From: BOG-994 sp049514215
Lineage (GTDB): Bacteria > Pseudomonadota > Gammaproteobacteria > Burkholderiales > Burkholderiaceae_D
DNA length: 64,000 nucleotides
Reading direction: 5' to 3'
Assembly (NCBI GenBank): GCA_049514215.1
Contig: JBEKVI010000023.1
Location: 1 to 64,000, forward strand
The stretch's first letter is position 1, and each line of letters begins with the position of its first letter. The position numbers and the translations under genes are program-made. Below, in pieces: positions 35,223-41,857 of this stretch. Under the pieces are notes generated by a model. The model saw nothing but the letters and a program-made list of their open reading frames with translations, had not been told where the DNA came from and did not search any database.

Positions 35223-36423
35223 AGCGGGCCAGCGTGCGCGCGGCCTGAAGGGCCCATTGGCGCGCAAAGCCGTTGTCGAAGTTCGAACAGGTCCCGCTTT
35301 GCGAGAAGTGATAGAAATCCGGGTCCGTGACGCGAACGACCAGGCGCTCGCCTGCGTACTGCTCGGCAATGAGCGTGGACCGGGACCGTCCCCGCAAAGG
35401 CGCATAGGGATCCTCGGTGGCGATGGCTGGAAGCCCGAGAAAATCGCGAAGCCGGAGAGCAGATTCCCAGGCGCGGTCCCAGCAGGGCAAAAGCAGTCCG
35501 GTTTCACTCTCAGTCGGCTCGATGCCAGCGCGCGCAGGGCCAAACGACCGTCGCGCGTTCGTCTGGGACGCGAACGGCTCGCACTCGAAGCCCGTGGGTG
35601 GCGCGGTTGGCGCACCGTGGACCTCGGTCCAGAGGGACTCGAGGGCACGGCTTAGAGCGCGTCGCGGCGAAAGGCGCCAGGCGCAGCCCAACCCGATTCC
35701 GCGATCCCGGGAATCTCCGGGCCCCAGAGCCGCCAGGCAGAAATAGCCCCGCCCCGGCTCGATTTTCGCGAAGGCACGCAATGATCCCAAGCCTCGGAGG
35801 GCATCAACACGGCGACGCGCCTCCACATCCAGACCGTCGTCTTCGAGTGTGATCTCGATGAGGTGACTGCCCAATCGTGCCGCGATTCGGTACTGGGACT
35901 CTAGAAAGGCGTAGCTGGCCCGCAAGCGCGCGAGCCATGGGTCACGATGGATCACCCAACCACACGCGGCGACGTCGTAGACCCGCTTTCGGTCTGTGGC
36001 GAGTCCTCGTGTCGCGCACGAGAGAAGCACCGTCGGATAAAGGACCGGCTTTCCGCCCCAAAGCTCCTTGACTTGCGACAGGCCGAACGCATACCCCCCC
36101 GGAAGGAAGGCGCCTTGAGGTCGGAACTGCGCGAGCATGCGGGCTAAGGGCGCCGATATATGGGGCGGGATGGATCCTTCGATCGGCGCGCGCCGAACGC
36201 AGGCGAGCCTCGCGTGCGAGGCCGTCCCCCAGAACGTCGCTGGGAAGCCCGGATTGAACGTCAACGTGCAAGCCCGGGCGAATTCCGAGGCCCGGGGATC
36301 GCCGACACAGAAGTACCCCGGGGGGGCAGAGACAGCCTCCATCGCACGCGGTGCCTCAGGACGAGCGCTGCCCACCAGCCTTAGCGGCTCGGATACGGCT
36401 TTGTCCCGGACGTGATTTCGCAT
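35158..36423 (-). CDS. divergent YcaO-like protein, candidate peptide-modifying enzyme
   Basis: 421 residues from the ATG at 36423, which has AAGGGG just upstream; the frame stays open to 36609 without homology. Segments that fit the YcaO pattern are ACGWVIHRDPWLARLRASYA followed by FLESQYR (about 152-179), GIGLGCAWRLSPRRALSRAL...ESLWTEV (about 242-268) and VVRVTDPDFYHF (about 362). YcaO enzymes activate peptide backbone amides with ATP to form azolines, thioamides or amidines. The family assignment is by eye and the ATP-binding residues could not be verified. No E1-like partner, TfuA or dehydrogenase is visible. It is convergent with the exporter and downstream of the HD-GYP gene on the same strand. 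Confidence 0.55.
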   Translation of the reverse strand: MRNHVRDKAVSEPLRLVGSARPEAPRAMEAVSAPPGYFCVGDPRASEFARACTLTFNPGFPATFWGTASHARLACVRRAPIEGSIPPHISAPLARMLAQFRPQGAFLPGGYAFGLSQVKELWGGKPVLYPTVLLSCATRGLATDRKRVYDVAACGWVIHRDPWLARLRASYAFLESQYRIAARLGSHLIEITLEDDGLDVEARRRVDALRGLGSLRAFAKIEPGRGYFCLAALGPGDSRDRGIGLGCAWRLSPRRALSRALESLWTEVHGAPTAPPTGFECEPFASQTNARRSFGPARAGIEPTESETGLLLPCWDRAWESALRLRDFLGLPAIATEDPYAPLRGRSRSTLIAEQYAGERLVVRVTDPDFYHFSQSGTCSNFDNGFARQWALQAARTLARSRCEGSWRSPGPHYERCQAGG

Positions 36424-36641
36424 GATCCCCTTGCACACATCGGATCGCCGCTTGGAGCGCGTACGCGTTTTGATCCAAGGTCTTCCGCATCCAACGGCGC
36501 GGCTCAGTGCACCCGAGCGGTGGCTCGGACGCGATGCCTTCAGGATGCATGAACAGGAAGGGGCGGGATATGACGGGAAGGCGTCAAAATGCGTGCGTTT
36601 GACGCGCACGATTTTTCGCCCGTAGAACGGACTCCTCGGAA

Positions 36642-38507
36642 CTACTCGAGGGCGAACCCGTTGCGCATGGTCGATTGCGGGAAATCAGTAGAGCGGCTGT
36701 GAGCCAGTGCGGCCCAGATCTTCGAGCGCGCCTGCAGGAACGACGATTCGCGTGCCGCGGCTCCCAGAAATACATCCAAGTCGCCGTGCTCTTGCTGCAG
36801 GCTTGGGATTAGTTCCAGAAAAAGCGCACAGAGTTCCGGATCGAACTGTCGTCCTGAGAGCGACGCGATTTCGGCGAGCGCGTCCTCGACGGGCCACGCT
36901 TCCTTGTAGGGGCGCTTGTGCGTCAGGGCATCGTAGACATCGGCGAGCGCCGTGATCCGGGCAGCCAGCGGAATAGCCGTACCGGAGAGATTCGTCGGAT
37001 AGCCGCTGCCGTCCCACCACTCATGGTGATAGCGCGCAATCTCCTCTGCCATCTGCATCTGGGCCATGTTGCTCTTGGCCAGCAGCTCGGCGCCCACGGT
37101 CGTATGGGCGCGCATCACCTGAATTTCGGCCGAGTTCAGTCGCCCCGCCTTGAGCAATATCGCGTCCGGCACGCCGATTTTGCCGATGTCGTGGAGGCGA
37201 CCCGCCAGGTCCAGCATGAAGATCGTATCCTCGTCGCAACCGTAGGCCTGAGCCAGAAGTGCCGAGAGCTTGCCCACACGGTAGGAATGCTCGCCGGTGG
37301 AATCGTCTCGCAGTTCGGCGGCGACAGCCAGTCGCTCGAGCATTTCGAGGCGGCTGCGCATCAGTTCCTGCTCGGCCACCTTCCCCCGGAGCACGGCTTC
37401 GCGACGCTGCAGTGGGGTAACCGAGACGGCGTGCTTCATGCTGGTCAAGCCGCCCAGGTTCTCGAGGTGGAGCCGCTGGTAGGTCAGCACGTAGTCCTGG
37501 TTGCCCTTACGGGTGTGCTCAAGCAGTTCGCGCAGGTACACCAGGGCACGCTCGGGCTGTCCCACCGTCTCGTATGCGCGCACCAAGGCGATGAGCGTAT
37601 CGCGCAACCATGAACGCACCAGCCGCGCCTTCTCCAGCGCGTTGGTCAAGCGCGACAGACCGATGTCCGTCATGCCCGCGTGGACCTCGTAGAGCCCTTC
37701 GGCCAGCGAGGCCGCGATCTCCGCGCGGCCCGTGTTGGCCTTGCCGGCGGCACGGCGCGCCGCCTGTGAATGCTCACGCGCCTTCTGCACGTTGTCCAAC
37801 TCAAGGTAGGTCTTGGTGAAATGCAACTCGCGCAGCGCAATGTTGAAGTGGTCGTCCGCCCCTTTGGGTTCGGGGCTCGCCCGAACCGACGCGTTCAGGG
37901 CTTTCAGGCTCCCCCTGAAATCGTCCAGGTGGAAGCTCGCCATAGCGATGTTCAAAAAGGCAGAAACCTTGAAGCGCTCCAGACTGGGCTCGACGTTGGC
38001 CATTTCGATCACGCGCTCGAGGCAGCGGATCGCATCCTCGTACTGCGCGCTGTAGACGAGCGCTGCACCAAGGTTGTTCCAGGTCGCAGCCTCGCCGCGC
38101 CGGTCGCCGACCTGAAGGGCGACGCTTAAAGCCTCGGCGCATGACTCGATCGACAGCGGGAGATTGCCGGTGTCCGCCTGGATGGCACCCAAAAACGTCA
38201 GCCCCTTACGAAGTGTAAGCGGCACATTGGCCTGTCGCGCGAGCGCGACGGCGGCCGAAGCTGCATCGATCCCGAGGAAGGGATGTCCTGCCAGATAGAA
38301 GTAATTGGCAGCGTCGAACAGGCAATCCATCTTGACCTGCCGATGCCGCTCGTCGGTGATTTCGGCGAGCTCCGTAATCAGACTGCGATAGAACTCGAGC
38401 GAGGCCGCTCCCGGTGACGCGAGATGCTGCTTGGCTTGGATGCTCAGAGCCGCCAGCCGCTCGTCGACCAGGCGATCTTCATCGCTAAGGGTACTAGTAC
38501 TTTTCAT
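36642..38507 (-). CDS. TPR-HD-GYP c-di-GMP phosphodiesterase
   Basis: A 621-residue cytoplasmic protein. Residues about 60-355 are TPR-like repeats (ATWNNLGAALVYSAQYEDAI, RDTLIALVRAYETVGQPERA). Residues about 365-390 form a short coiled coil, and about 390-575 an HD-GYP domain with its motifs intact: HDIGKIGVPD (from 439), the H-x3-G segment HTTVGAELL, HHEWWDGSGYP (494-504) and DVYDALTHKRPYK. Degradation of c-di-GMP is therefore expected, steered by the TPR part. It is divergent from the four small peptide genes across 608 bases and precedes the YcaO-like gene by 218 bases on the same strand, possibly sharing its transcript. Confidence 0.9.
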   Translation of the reverse strand: MKSTSTLSDEDRLVDERLAALSIQAKQHLASPGAASLEFYRSLITELAEITDERHRQVKMDCLFDAANYFYLAGHPFLGIDAASAAVALARQANVPLTLRKGLTFLGAIQADTGNLPLSIESCAEALSVALQVGDRRGEAATWNNLGAALVYSAQYEDAIRCLERVIEMANVEPSLERFKVSAFLNIAMASFHLDDFRGSLKALNASVRASPEPKGADDHFNIALRELHFTKTYLELDNVQKAREHSQAARRAAGKANTGRAEIAASLAEGLYEVHAGMTDIGLSRLTNALEKARLVRSWLRDTLIALVRAYETVGQPERALVYLRELLEHTRKGNQDYVLTYQRLHLENLGGLTSMKHAVSVTPLQRREAVLRGKVAEQELMRSRLEMLERLAVAAELRDDSTGEHSYRVGKLSALLAQAYGCDEDTIFMLDLAGRLHDIGKIGVPDAILLKAGRLNSAEIQVMRAHTTVGAELLAKSNMAQMQMAEEIARYHHEWWDGSGYPTNLSGTAIPLAARITALADVYDALTHKRPYKEAWPVEDALAEIASLSGRQFDPELCALFLELIPSLQQEHGDLDVFLGAAARESSFLQARSKIWAALAHSRSTDFPQSTMRNGFALE

Positions 38508-39115
38508 TATTTTTTTTGAGCAAAAACCCCTAGGAAAAATGCTCCCAACTCACTATTGTCGGATTTCCGCCACTGTTCCATACTGCATTGACATTGACAG
38601 TTTTTCACAAAATCCATTACCGTCCGAGCAAGCAAACAAGCACCCTCTTTACCGTAGAGAAGCCCGGCAATTTCGACCGAAACTGAACGCACCAAATAGA
38701 TTCACAAGCAGTACAAAGCCGTTGTTGTTTTGAAACATTTTTGCAGTTCTGGGGAAATATATCATGCAGCTTGCGGGCTCCTGCCGGGCTCAGGGTCTAG
38801 TACCAAATTCCAACTGTGGAGCGTTCGCTTCACAAAATTTCCAGTCGCAATCCCACCACAACCAACCCCGCGCGCGGGCGTTTGAGCCTTGGCTTTTCTT
38901 GCTGAAAAACGATCACTCCCTCGGCGACATCATGGAACAAATTATCGTCGAAAGCACGCAAAACTTTACGCATAACCACCTACAAAATCGATTTTGCATT
39001 TCGCCATCCGAGACGATGCACGAACGCGCCACGGCTCTAGTCGACGGCAGTCCCGCACATTCGAGTTTCACCCCAGCCCATCCTTTGATTTGCCTTTTTT
39101 GACCTCGGAGATCCC
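38508..39115. other. AT-richer divergent intergenic region upstream of the peptide genes
   Basis: The 608 bases between the HD-GYP gene and the first peptide gene are visibly richer in A/T than the surroundings and probably hold promoters for both directions. Two overlapping -35-like hexamers (TTGACATTGACA, 38588-38599) occur, but no matching -10 at correct spacing is convincing. An AAATATAT stretch lies at 38755-38762. A 112-codon open frame (38764-39102) covers part of it; only its last 56 codons look possibly meaningful (separate entry). Confidence 0.5.
38932..39102 (+). pseudogene. possible diverged fifth copy of the peptide gene
   Basis: The start region resembles that of the first peptide gene: CTCGG-n-GA, a short gap, ATGGAACA, then a CGT-n-GAA match. 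The predicted N-terminus MEQIIVESTQ compares with MEQNTVEVVE. After about ten codons the similarity ends, and there is no Gly-Gly motif or SGSMIFE tail before the stop at 39102. It may be a decayed copy, a leader-only gene, or coincidence. Confidence 0.3.
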
Positions 39116-39238
39116 ATGGAACAGAACACCGTTGAAGTCGTCGAAGTCGCGAACCAGGAAGTCCTGGCCCAAGAAGAATTGAACCTGTCCCAGCTCGCTC
39201 TCGTGGGTGGCGGCAGCGGCTCGATGATTTTCGAATAA
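39116..39238 (+). CDS. double-glycine leader peptide precursor, copy 1
   Basis: A 40-residue precursor missed by ordinary length cut-offs. The acidic leader (MEQNTVEVVEVANQEVLAQE) runs into a double-glycine export signal, ELNLSQLALVGGG. With cleavage after Gly33, Leu(-12), Leu(-7), Val(-4) and Gly(-2,-1) all match the C39 consensus. This leaves a seven-residue product S-G-S-M-I-F-E. CGGAG precedes the ATG by five bases. It is the most diverged copy at the N-terminus (Glu2, Asn4, Ala12, Asn13). It is probably cut and exported by the C39 ABC protein encoded at 33150 and perhaps modified by the YcaO-like protein. Its function (signal, bacteriocin or metallophore) is unknown. Confidence 0.8.
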   Translation: MEQNTVEVVEVANQEVLAQEELNLSQLALVGGGSGSMIFE

Positions 39239-39273
39239 ACCCTTCCCCTTCCTCTTACCTTTTGGAGCACAGC

Positions 39274-39396
39274 ATGGATCAGATCACCGTTGCAGTCGTC
39301 GAAGTCGAAACCCAGGAAGTCCTGGCCCAAGAAGAATTGAGCCTGTCCCAGCTCGCCCTCGTCGGCGGCGGCAGCGGCTCGATGATTTTCGAATAA
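39274..39396 (+). CDS. double-glycine leader peptide precursor, copy 2
   Basis: 40 residues starting MDQITVAVVEVETQEVL. The export signal ELSLSQLALVGGG and tail SGSMIFE are as in copy 1. It has Ala at position 7 where the others have Glu, and Ser23 where copies 1 and 3 have Asn. TTTGGAGCACAGC supplies the ribosome-binding site. The 35-base spacer before it is identical to the one after it, so each copy has its own translation signal. Confidence 0.82.
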   Translation: MDQITVAVVEVETQEVLAQEELSLSQLALVGGGSGSMIFE

Positions 39397-39431
39397 ACCC
39401 TTCCCCTTCCTCTTACCTTTTGGAGCACAGC

Positions 39432-39554
39432 ATGGATCAGATCACCGTTGAAGTCGTCGAAGTCGAAACCCAGGAAGTCCTGGCCCAAGAAGAATTGAAC
39501 CTGTCCCAGCTCGCCCTCGTGGGTGGCGGCAGCGGCTCGATGATTTTCGAATAA
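39432..39554 (+). CDS. double-glycine leader peptide precursor, copy 3
   Basis: 40 residues starting MDQITVEVVEVETQEVL, with Asn23 and the GTGGGT codon pair at Val30-Gly31 as in copy 1. The predicted C39 site (after Gly33) and tail SGSMIFE are unchanged. The ribosome-binding site is the same TTTGGAGCACAGC as in copies 2 and 4. Confidence 0.82.
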   Translation: MDQITVEVVEVETQEVLAQEELNLSQLALVGGGSGSMIFE

Positions 39555-39591
39555 ATCCTTCCCCTTCCTCGCACCTCATTTGGAGCACAGC

Positions 39592-39714
39592 ATGGATCAG
39601 ATCACCGTTGAAGTCGTCGAAGTCGCAACCCAAGAAGTCCTGGCCCAAGAAGAACTGAGCCTGTCCCAGCTCGCCCTCGTCGGCGGCGGCAGCGGCTCGA
39701 TGATTTTTGAATAG
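39592..39714 (+). CDS. double-glycine leader peptide precursor, copy 4
   Basis: 40 residues starting MDQITVEVVEVATQEVL, with Ser23 and the GTCGGC codon pair as in copy 2. The tail is again SGSMIFE but ends in a TAG stop, whereas the others use TAA. The preceding spacer is 37 bases with small changes. It is the last copy; about 225 bases follow before the convergent metZ stop. Confidence 0.82.
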   Translation: MDQITVEVVEVATQEVLAQEELSLSQLALVGGGSGSMIFE

Positions 39715-39791
39715 GATTGGCTTAACGCCTTGGTTTGAAGTTGCCAGACGGCCACCCAAGCGCTGCCTGACCACTCTGAATCGGGCAAGTT

Positions 39792-39815
39792 AGATCTCCC
39801 CAGGCGGGGAAATCT
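39792..39815 (+). terminator. hairpin after the peptide gene array
   Basis: AGAT-C-TCCCC pairs with GGGGA-A-ATCT around an AGGC loop (nine pairs, one mismatch), about 80 bases after the last peptide gene. No uridine run follows, so it is at best a weak terminator or a 3'-end stabilising structure. Confidence 0.3.
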
Positions 39816-39940
39816 ATTAGATCGAGCGCGCCAGGACGCGCAATGGCTGGATCGCCCCGGCAATTCTCAGCGGGCGACGGCATCGGGCGTGCCTGCCGGC
39901 TTCGAGCGACAGGCGCTCGGCGGTGCAATACCGCATCGCG

Positions 39941-41128
39941 CTAGACGAGCCCGCGTGCCAAGTCAGTCTTGAGGTCACGGACATCTTCCAGACCCACTGC
40001 CACGCGTACCAGCCCCTCTCCGATGCCGGCAGCTTCCCGAGCTTCAGGGGTCACTCGACCATGTGTCGTTGTTGCCGGATGCGTGATGGTCGAGCGTGTG
40101 TCGCCCAAGTTGGCCGTAATCGAGATGAGCTTGCAGTGGTCGATCACGCCCCATGCGAGCGCTCGGCGCTCTTCGGCAGAAGCACCATGGACATCAAAGC
40201 TCACCACCGCCCCTCCCGTTTTTTGCTGATGTCGGGCCAACTCGAACTGCGGATGAGAAGGAAGTCCGGGGTAGTAGACTCGAGATACCGTTGGCAACGA
40301 TTCCAGCCAGCGCGCCAGTTCGAGCGCATTGGCCGACTGACGCTCCATGCGGATCCCCAGCGTCTCCAGACCCTTGAGCAAAACCCAAGCATTAAACGGC
40401 GATAACGAGGGGCCAGCGGTGCGGAGCACGGGCACGATTCGCTCCTGCAGAAACGTTTTCGACCCGACCAGTGCTCCCCCCAGAACCCGACCTTGGCCGT
40501 CGATGAATTTGGTGGCCGAATGAACCACCAGGTCGGCGCCCAACTCCAGCGGCTTTTGCAGGGCGGGACTACAGAAGCAGTTGTCGACCGCAAACAAGGC
40601 GTCCGCCCGTTGCGCCACCTTCTTGATCGCGGCGATATCGGCGAGTTCCATCAAAGGATTCGAGGGTGTCTCGAGATAGAACAACCGCGTATTCGGCAGC
40701 ACGGCCTTCGCCCATTCTTCTGGCTTGGCTCCGTTCACGTAGGTCGTCGTAATGCCGAAGCGCGCGAGCAGACCGGAAAAGAGCTGCACGGTTGCTCCAA
40801 AAATGCTGTGAGAGGAAACGATGTGGTCGCCCGACTTAAGCGAACCCAGGCACAGCGCGAGAATGGCGCTCATTCCACTGGCCGTCGCAACGCAATCTTC
40901 GGCCCCCTCGAGCGCCGCGAGGCGTTCCTGAAACATCTGTACGGTGGGATTCGAGAAGCGTGAATAGACGAAGCCATCGCCGTGTCCCGCGAAACTTTCC
41001 GCGGCCTGGGCTGCGCTGTCGAACACAAAGCTCGACGTGAGAAAGAGCGCCTCCGAGTGCTCTTTGAATTCTGTACGTAACGTGCCCGCGCGAACGGCGA
41101 GCGTATCCAGACTCAATCCATCTTCCAT
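39941..41128 (-). CDS. metZ: O-succinylhomoserine sulfhydrylase
   Basis: A 395-residue PLP enzyme of the Cys/Met metabolism family, converting O-succinylhomoserine and sulfide to homocysteine for methionine synthesis. Landmarks are SSFVFDSAAQAAESF, YSRFSNPTVQMFQERLAALE, VDNCFCSPALQKPLELGAD, the PLP lysine SATKFIDGQGR and the C-terminal ITHPATTTHGR. The 'NCFCSP' form and gene position (near purF in betaproteobacteria) favour MetZ over cystathionine synthase. AGGTG precedes the ATG. Expression is probably set by the SAM-II riboswitch/terminator directly upstream. Confidence 0.9.
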   Translation of the reverse strand: MEDGLSLDTLAVRAGTLRTEFKEHSEALFLTSSFVFDSAAQAAESFAGHGDGFVYSRFSNPTVQMFQERLAALEGAEDCVATASGMSAILALCLGSLKSGDHIVSSHSIFGATVQLFSGLLARFGITTTYVNGAKPEEWAKAVLPNTRLFYLETPSNPLMELADIAAIKKVAQRADALFAVDNCFCSPALQKPLELGADLVVHSATKFIDGQGRVLGGALVGSKTFLQERIVPVLRTAGPSLSPFNAWVLLKGLETLGIRMERQSANALELARWLESLPTVSRVYYPGLPSHPQFELARHQQKTGGAVVSFDVHGASAEERRALAWGVIDHCKLISITANLGDTRSTITHPATTTHGRVTPEAREAAGIGEGLVRVAVGLEDVRDLKTDLARGLV

Positions 41129-41143
41129 GGGAACACCTGCAAT

Positions 41144-41179
41144 AAAAAAACCCGCCTTGCCAGTTTGCCAAAGCGGGTT
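41144..41179 (-). terminator. intrinsic terminator just before metZ (riboswitch expression platform)
   Basis: On the minus strand AACCCGCTTTG pairs with CAAGGCGGGTT (11 pairs including one G-U, loop GCAAACTGG), followed by seven T. It ends 15 bases before the metZ ATG. There is no room for a promoter between terminator and gene, so metZ transcription must read through it. This is the mark of an attenuator. Confidence 0.88.
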
Positions 41180-41190
41180 GCAGGATCTGC

Positions 41191-41243
41191 ATCACTTTAG
41201 CGGTATTTATTAAGCGCCCGCAAGCGGTTCAAATCGGCGCCAA
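41191..41243 (-). promoter_or_regulatory. SAM-II (SAM-alpha) riboswitch aptamer controlling metZ
   Basis: Read on the minus strand, the element is GGCGCC-GATTT, a 13-base segment containing AACCG and TTGC, GCGC, then TTAATAAAT-ACC-GCTAAAG. This follows the SAM-II aptamer as I remember it (GCGCT-GATTT, 13 bases, GCGC, GTGATAAAT-GTA-GCTAAA), with identical spacing between conserved blocks. The P1 stem GCGCC/GGCGC is maintained by compensating changes. SAM-II elements sit before metA/metX/metZ and lower expression when S-adenosylmethionine is high. Here the switch would act through the terminator that follows 12 bases later. Confidence 0.82.
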
Positions 41244-41269
41244 AGACGATTCTCGCGCGGTCCGCTGCG

Positions 41270-41836
41270 CTAGTCAAGCCGACGACTCGGCTCCGACTCG
41301 AGCGCTTGGGCCCGCGTCAACAATTCCGTTGCGGTACGCAGGTTACGCGCGGTCGCGTCGACGCCCAAGATCCTTTCGCACTGCTGCGCGAGCTTGGACT
41401 GGCCTGCCCCATCGGGAGTGAAAAGGTAGAAGACGCGCTCCCCGAGCTGCCAGGATTCGCGCGCTGCGCGAATCGCATCGAATGCGGAAGCTTCGATCCG
41501 GGAAGGCTGGGCTGCGAGGAAGAACAAGTGAACGGTACTCGACTTGCTCGAAGCCTCGAAGGTCGGTACCCCACGGACGGCTTGCTCGAGGCGGTTCGCA
41601 GTCAGGACCATGACTTTGGGCGAGAATCCAAACTCTTCGTCAATTCCCTTGGCAATGCGCGCGCCCAGCTTTACGTCATCCGTGGCCTTATCCCGGAAGA
41701 TGAGGTTGCCGCTTTGAATATAGCTTACGACGTCGCGCGCTCCTTGTTTTTCCAGAAGCGCAACGAGCCTATTCATAGGGACAATGCGCTTGCCGCCCAC
41801 ATTGATCCCGCGAATCAGAGCGATCCAGACTGTCAC
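41270..41836 (-). CDS. DUF1697 family protein
   Basis: 188 residues. It has the family signature at the N-terminus (WIALIRGINVGGKRIVPMNR, then LVALLEKQGARDVVSYIQSGN, LIFRD), a central FGFSPKVMVLTANRLEQAV and a C-terminal domain. The function of DUF1697 is unknown. The GTG at 41836 is chosen because GAGGA lies about eight bases upstream and it places the signature at the very N-terminus, as usual; a TTG at 41857 would add seven residues. The gene starts inside the run of minus-strand genes from purF, and its end is 26 bases from the metZ riboswitch. Confidence 0.82.
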   Translation of the reverse strand: MTVWIALIRGINVGGKRIVPMNRLVALLEKQGARDVVSYIQSGNLIFRDKATDDVKLGARIAKGIDEEFGFSPKVMVLTANRLEQAVRGVPTFEASSKSSTVHLFFLAAQPSRIEASAFDAIRAARESWQLGERVFYLFTPDGAGQSKLAQQCERILGVDATARNLRTATELLTRAQALESEPSRRLD

Positions 41837-41857
41837 CGGAGCATCCTCAAATTTCAA

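Larger units (their letters stand above)
39116..39714 (+). repeat. four tandem gene-plus-spacer units (158-160 bp)
   Basis: The coding units are 123 bp each, separated by spacers of 35, 35 and 37 bp; the first two spacers are identical. Differences between copies fall almost entirely in the leader-coding part, and the last 27 bases change only silently. This is recent tandem amplification with the processed end held constant. Confidence 0.95.

Noticed and set aside
36424..36609. N-terminal extension of the YcaO-like protein to 36609
   Set aside because: The added 62 residues are low-complexity and arginine-rich, and a better ribosome-binding site (AAGGGG) precedes the ATG at 36423.
38881..38905. 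Sigma-54-like promoter (TTGGCTTTTCTTGCT) upstream of the peptide genes
   Set aside because: The GG-to-GC spacing is eight bases rather than the required ten.
38764..39102. 112-codon open frame upstream of the peptide genes as a full gene
   Set aside because: There is no recognisable domain, poor ribosome-binding site and unusual composition. Only the internal start at 38932 has any support, and that is weak.
41129..41195. Short open frame over the metZ terminator (MMQILQPALANWQGG...), as a leader peptide for ribosome-mediated attenuation
   Set aside because: There are no regulatory codon runs (Met or Cys) in it, and the upstream sequence fits a SAM-II aptamer, which explains the terminator without a leader peptide.
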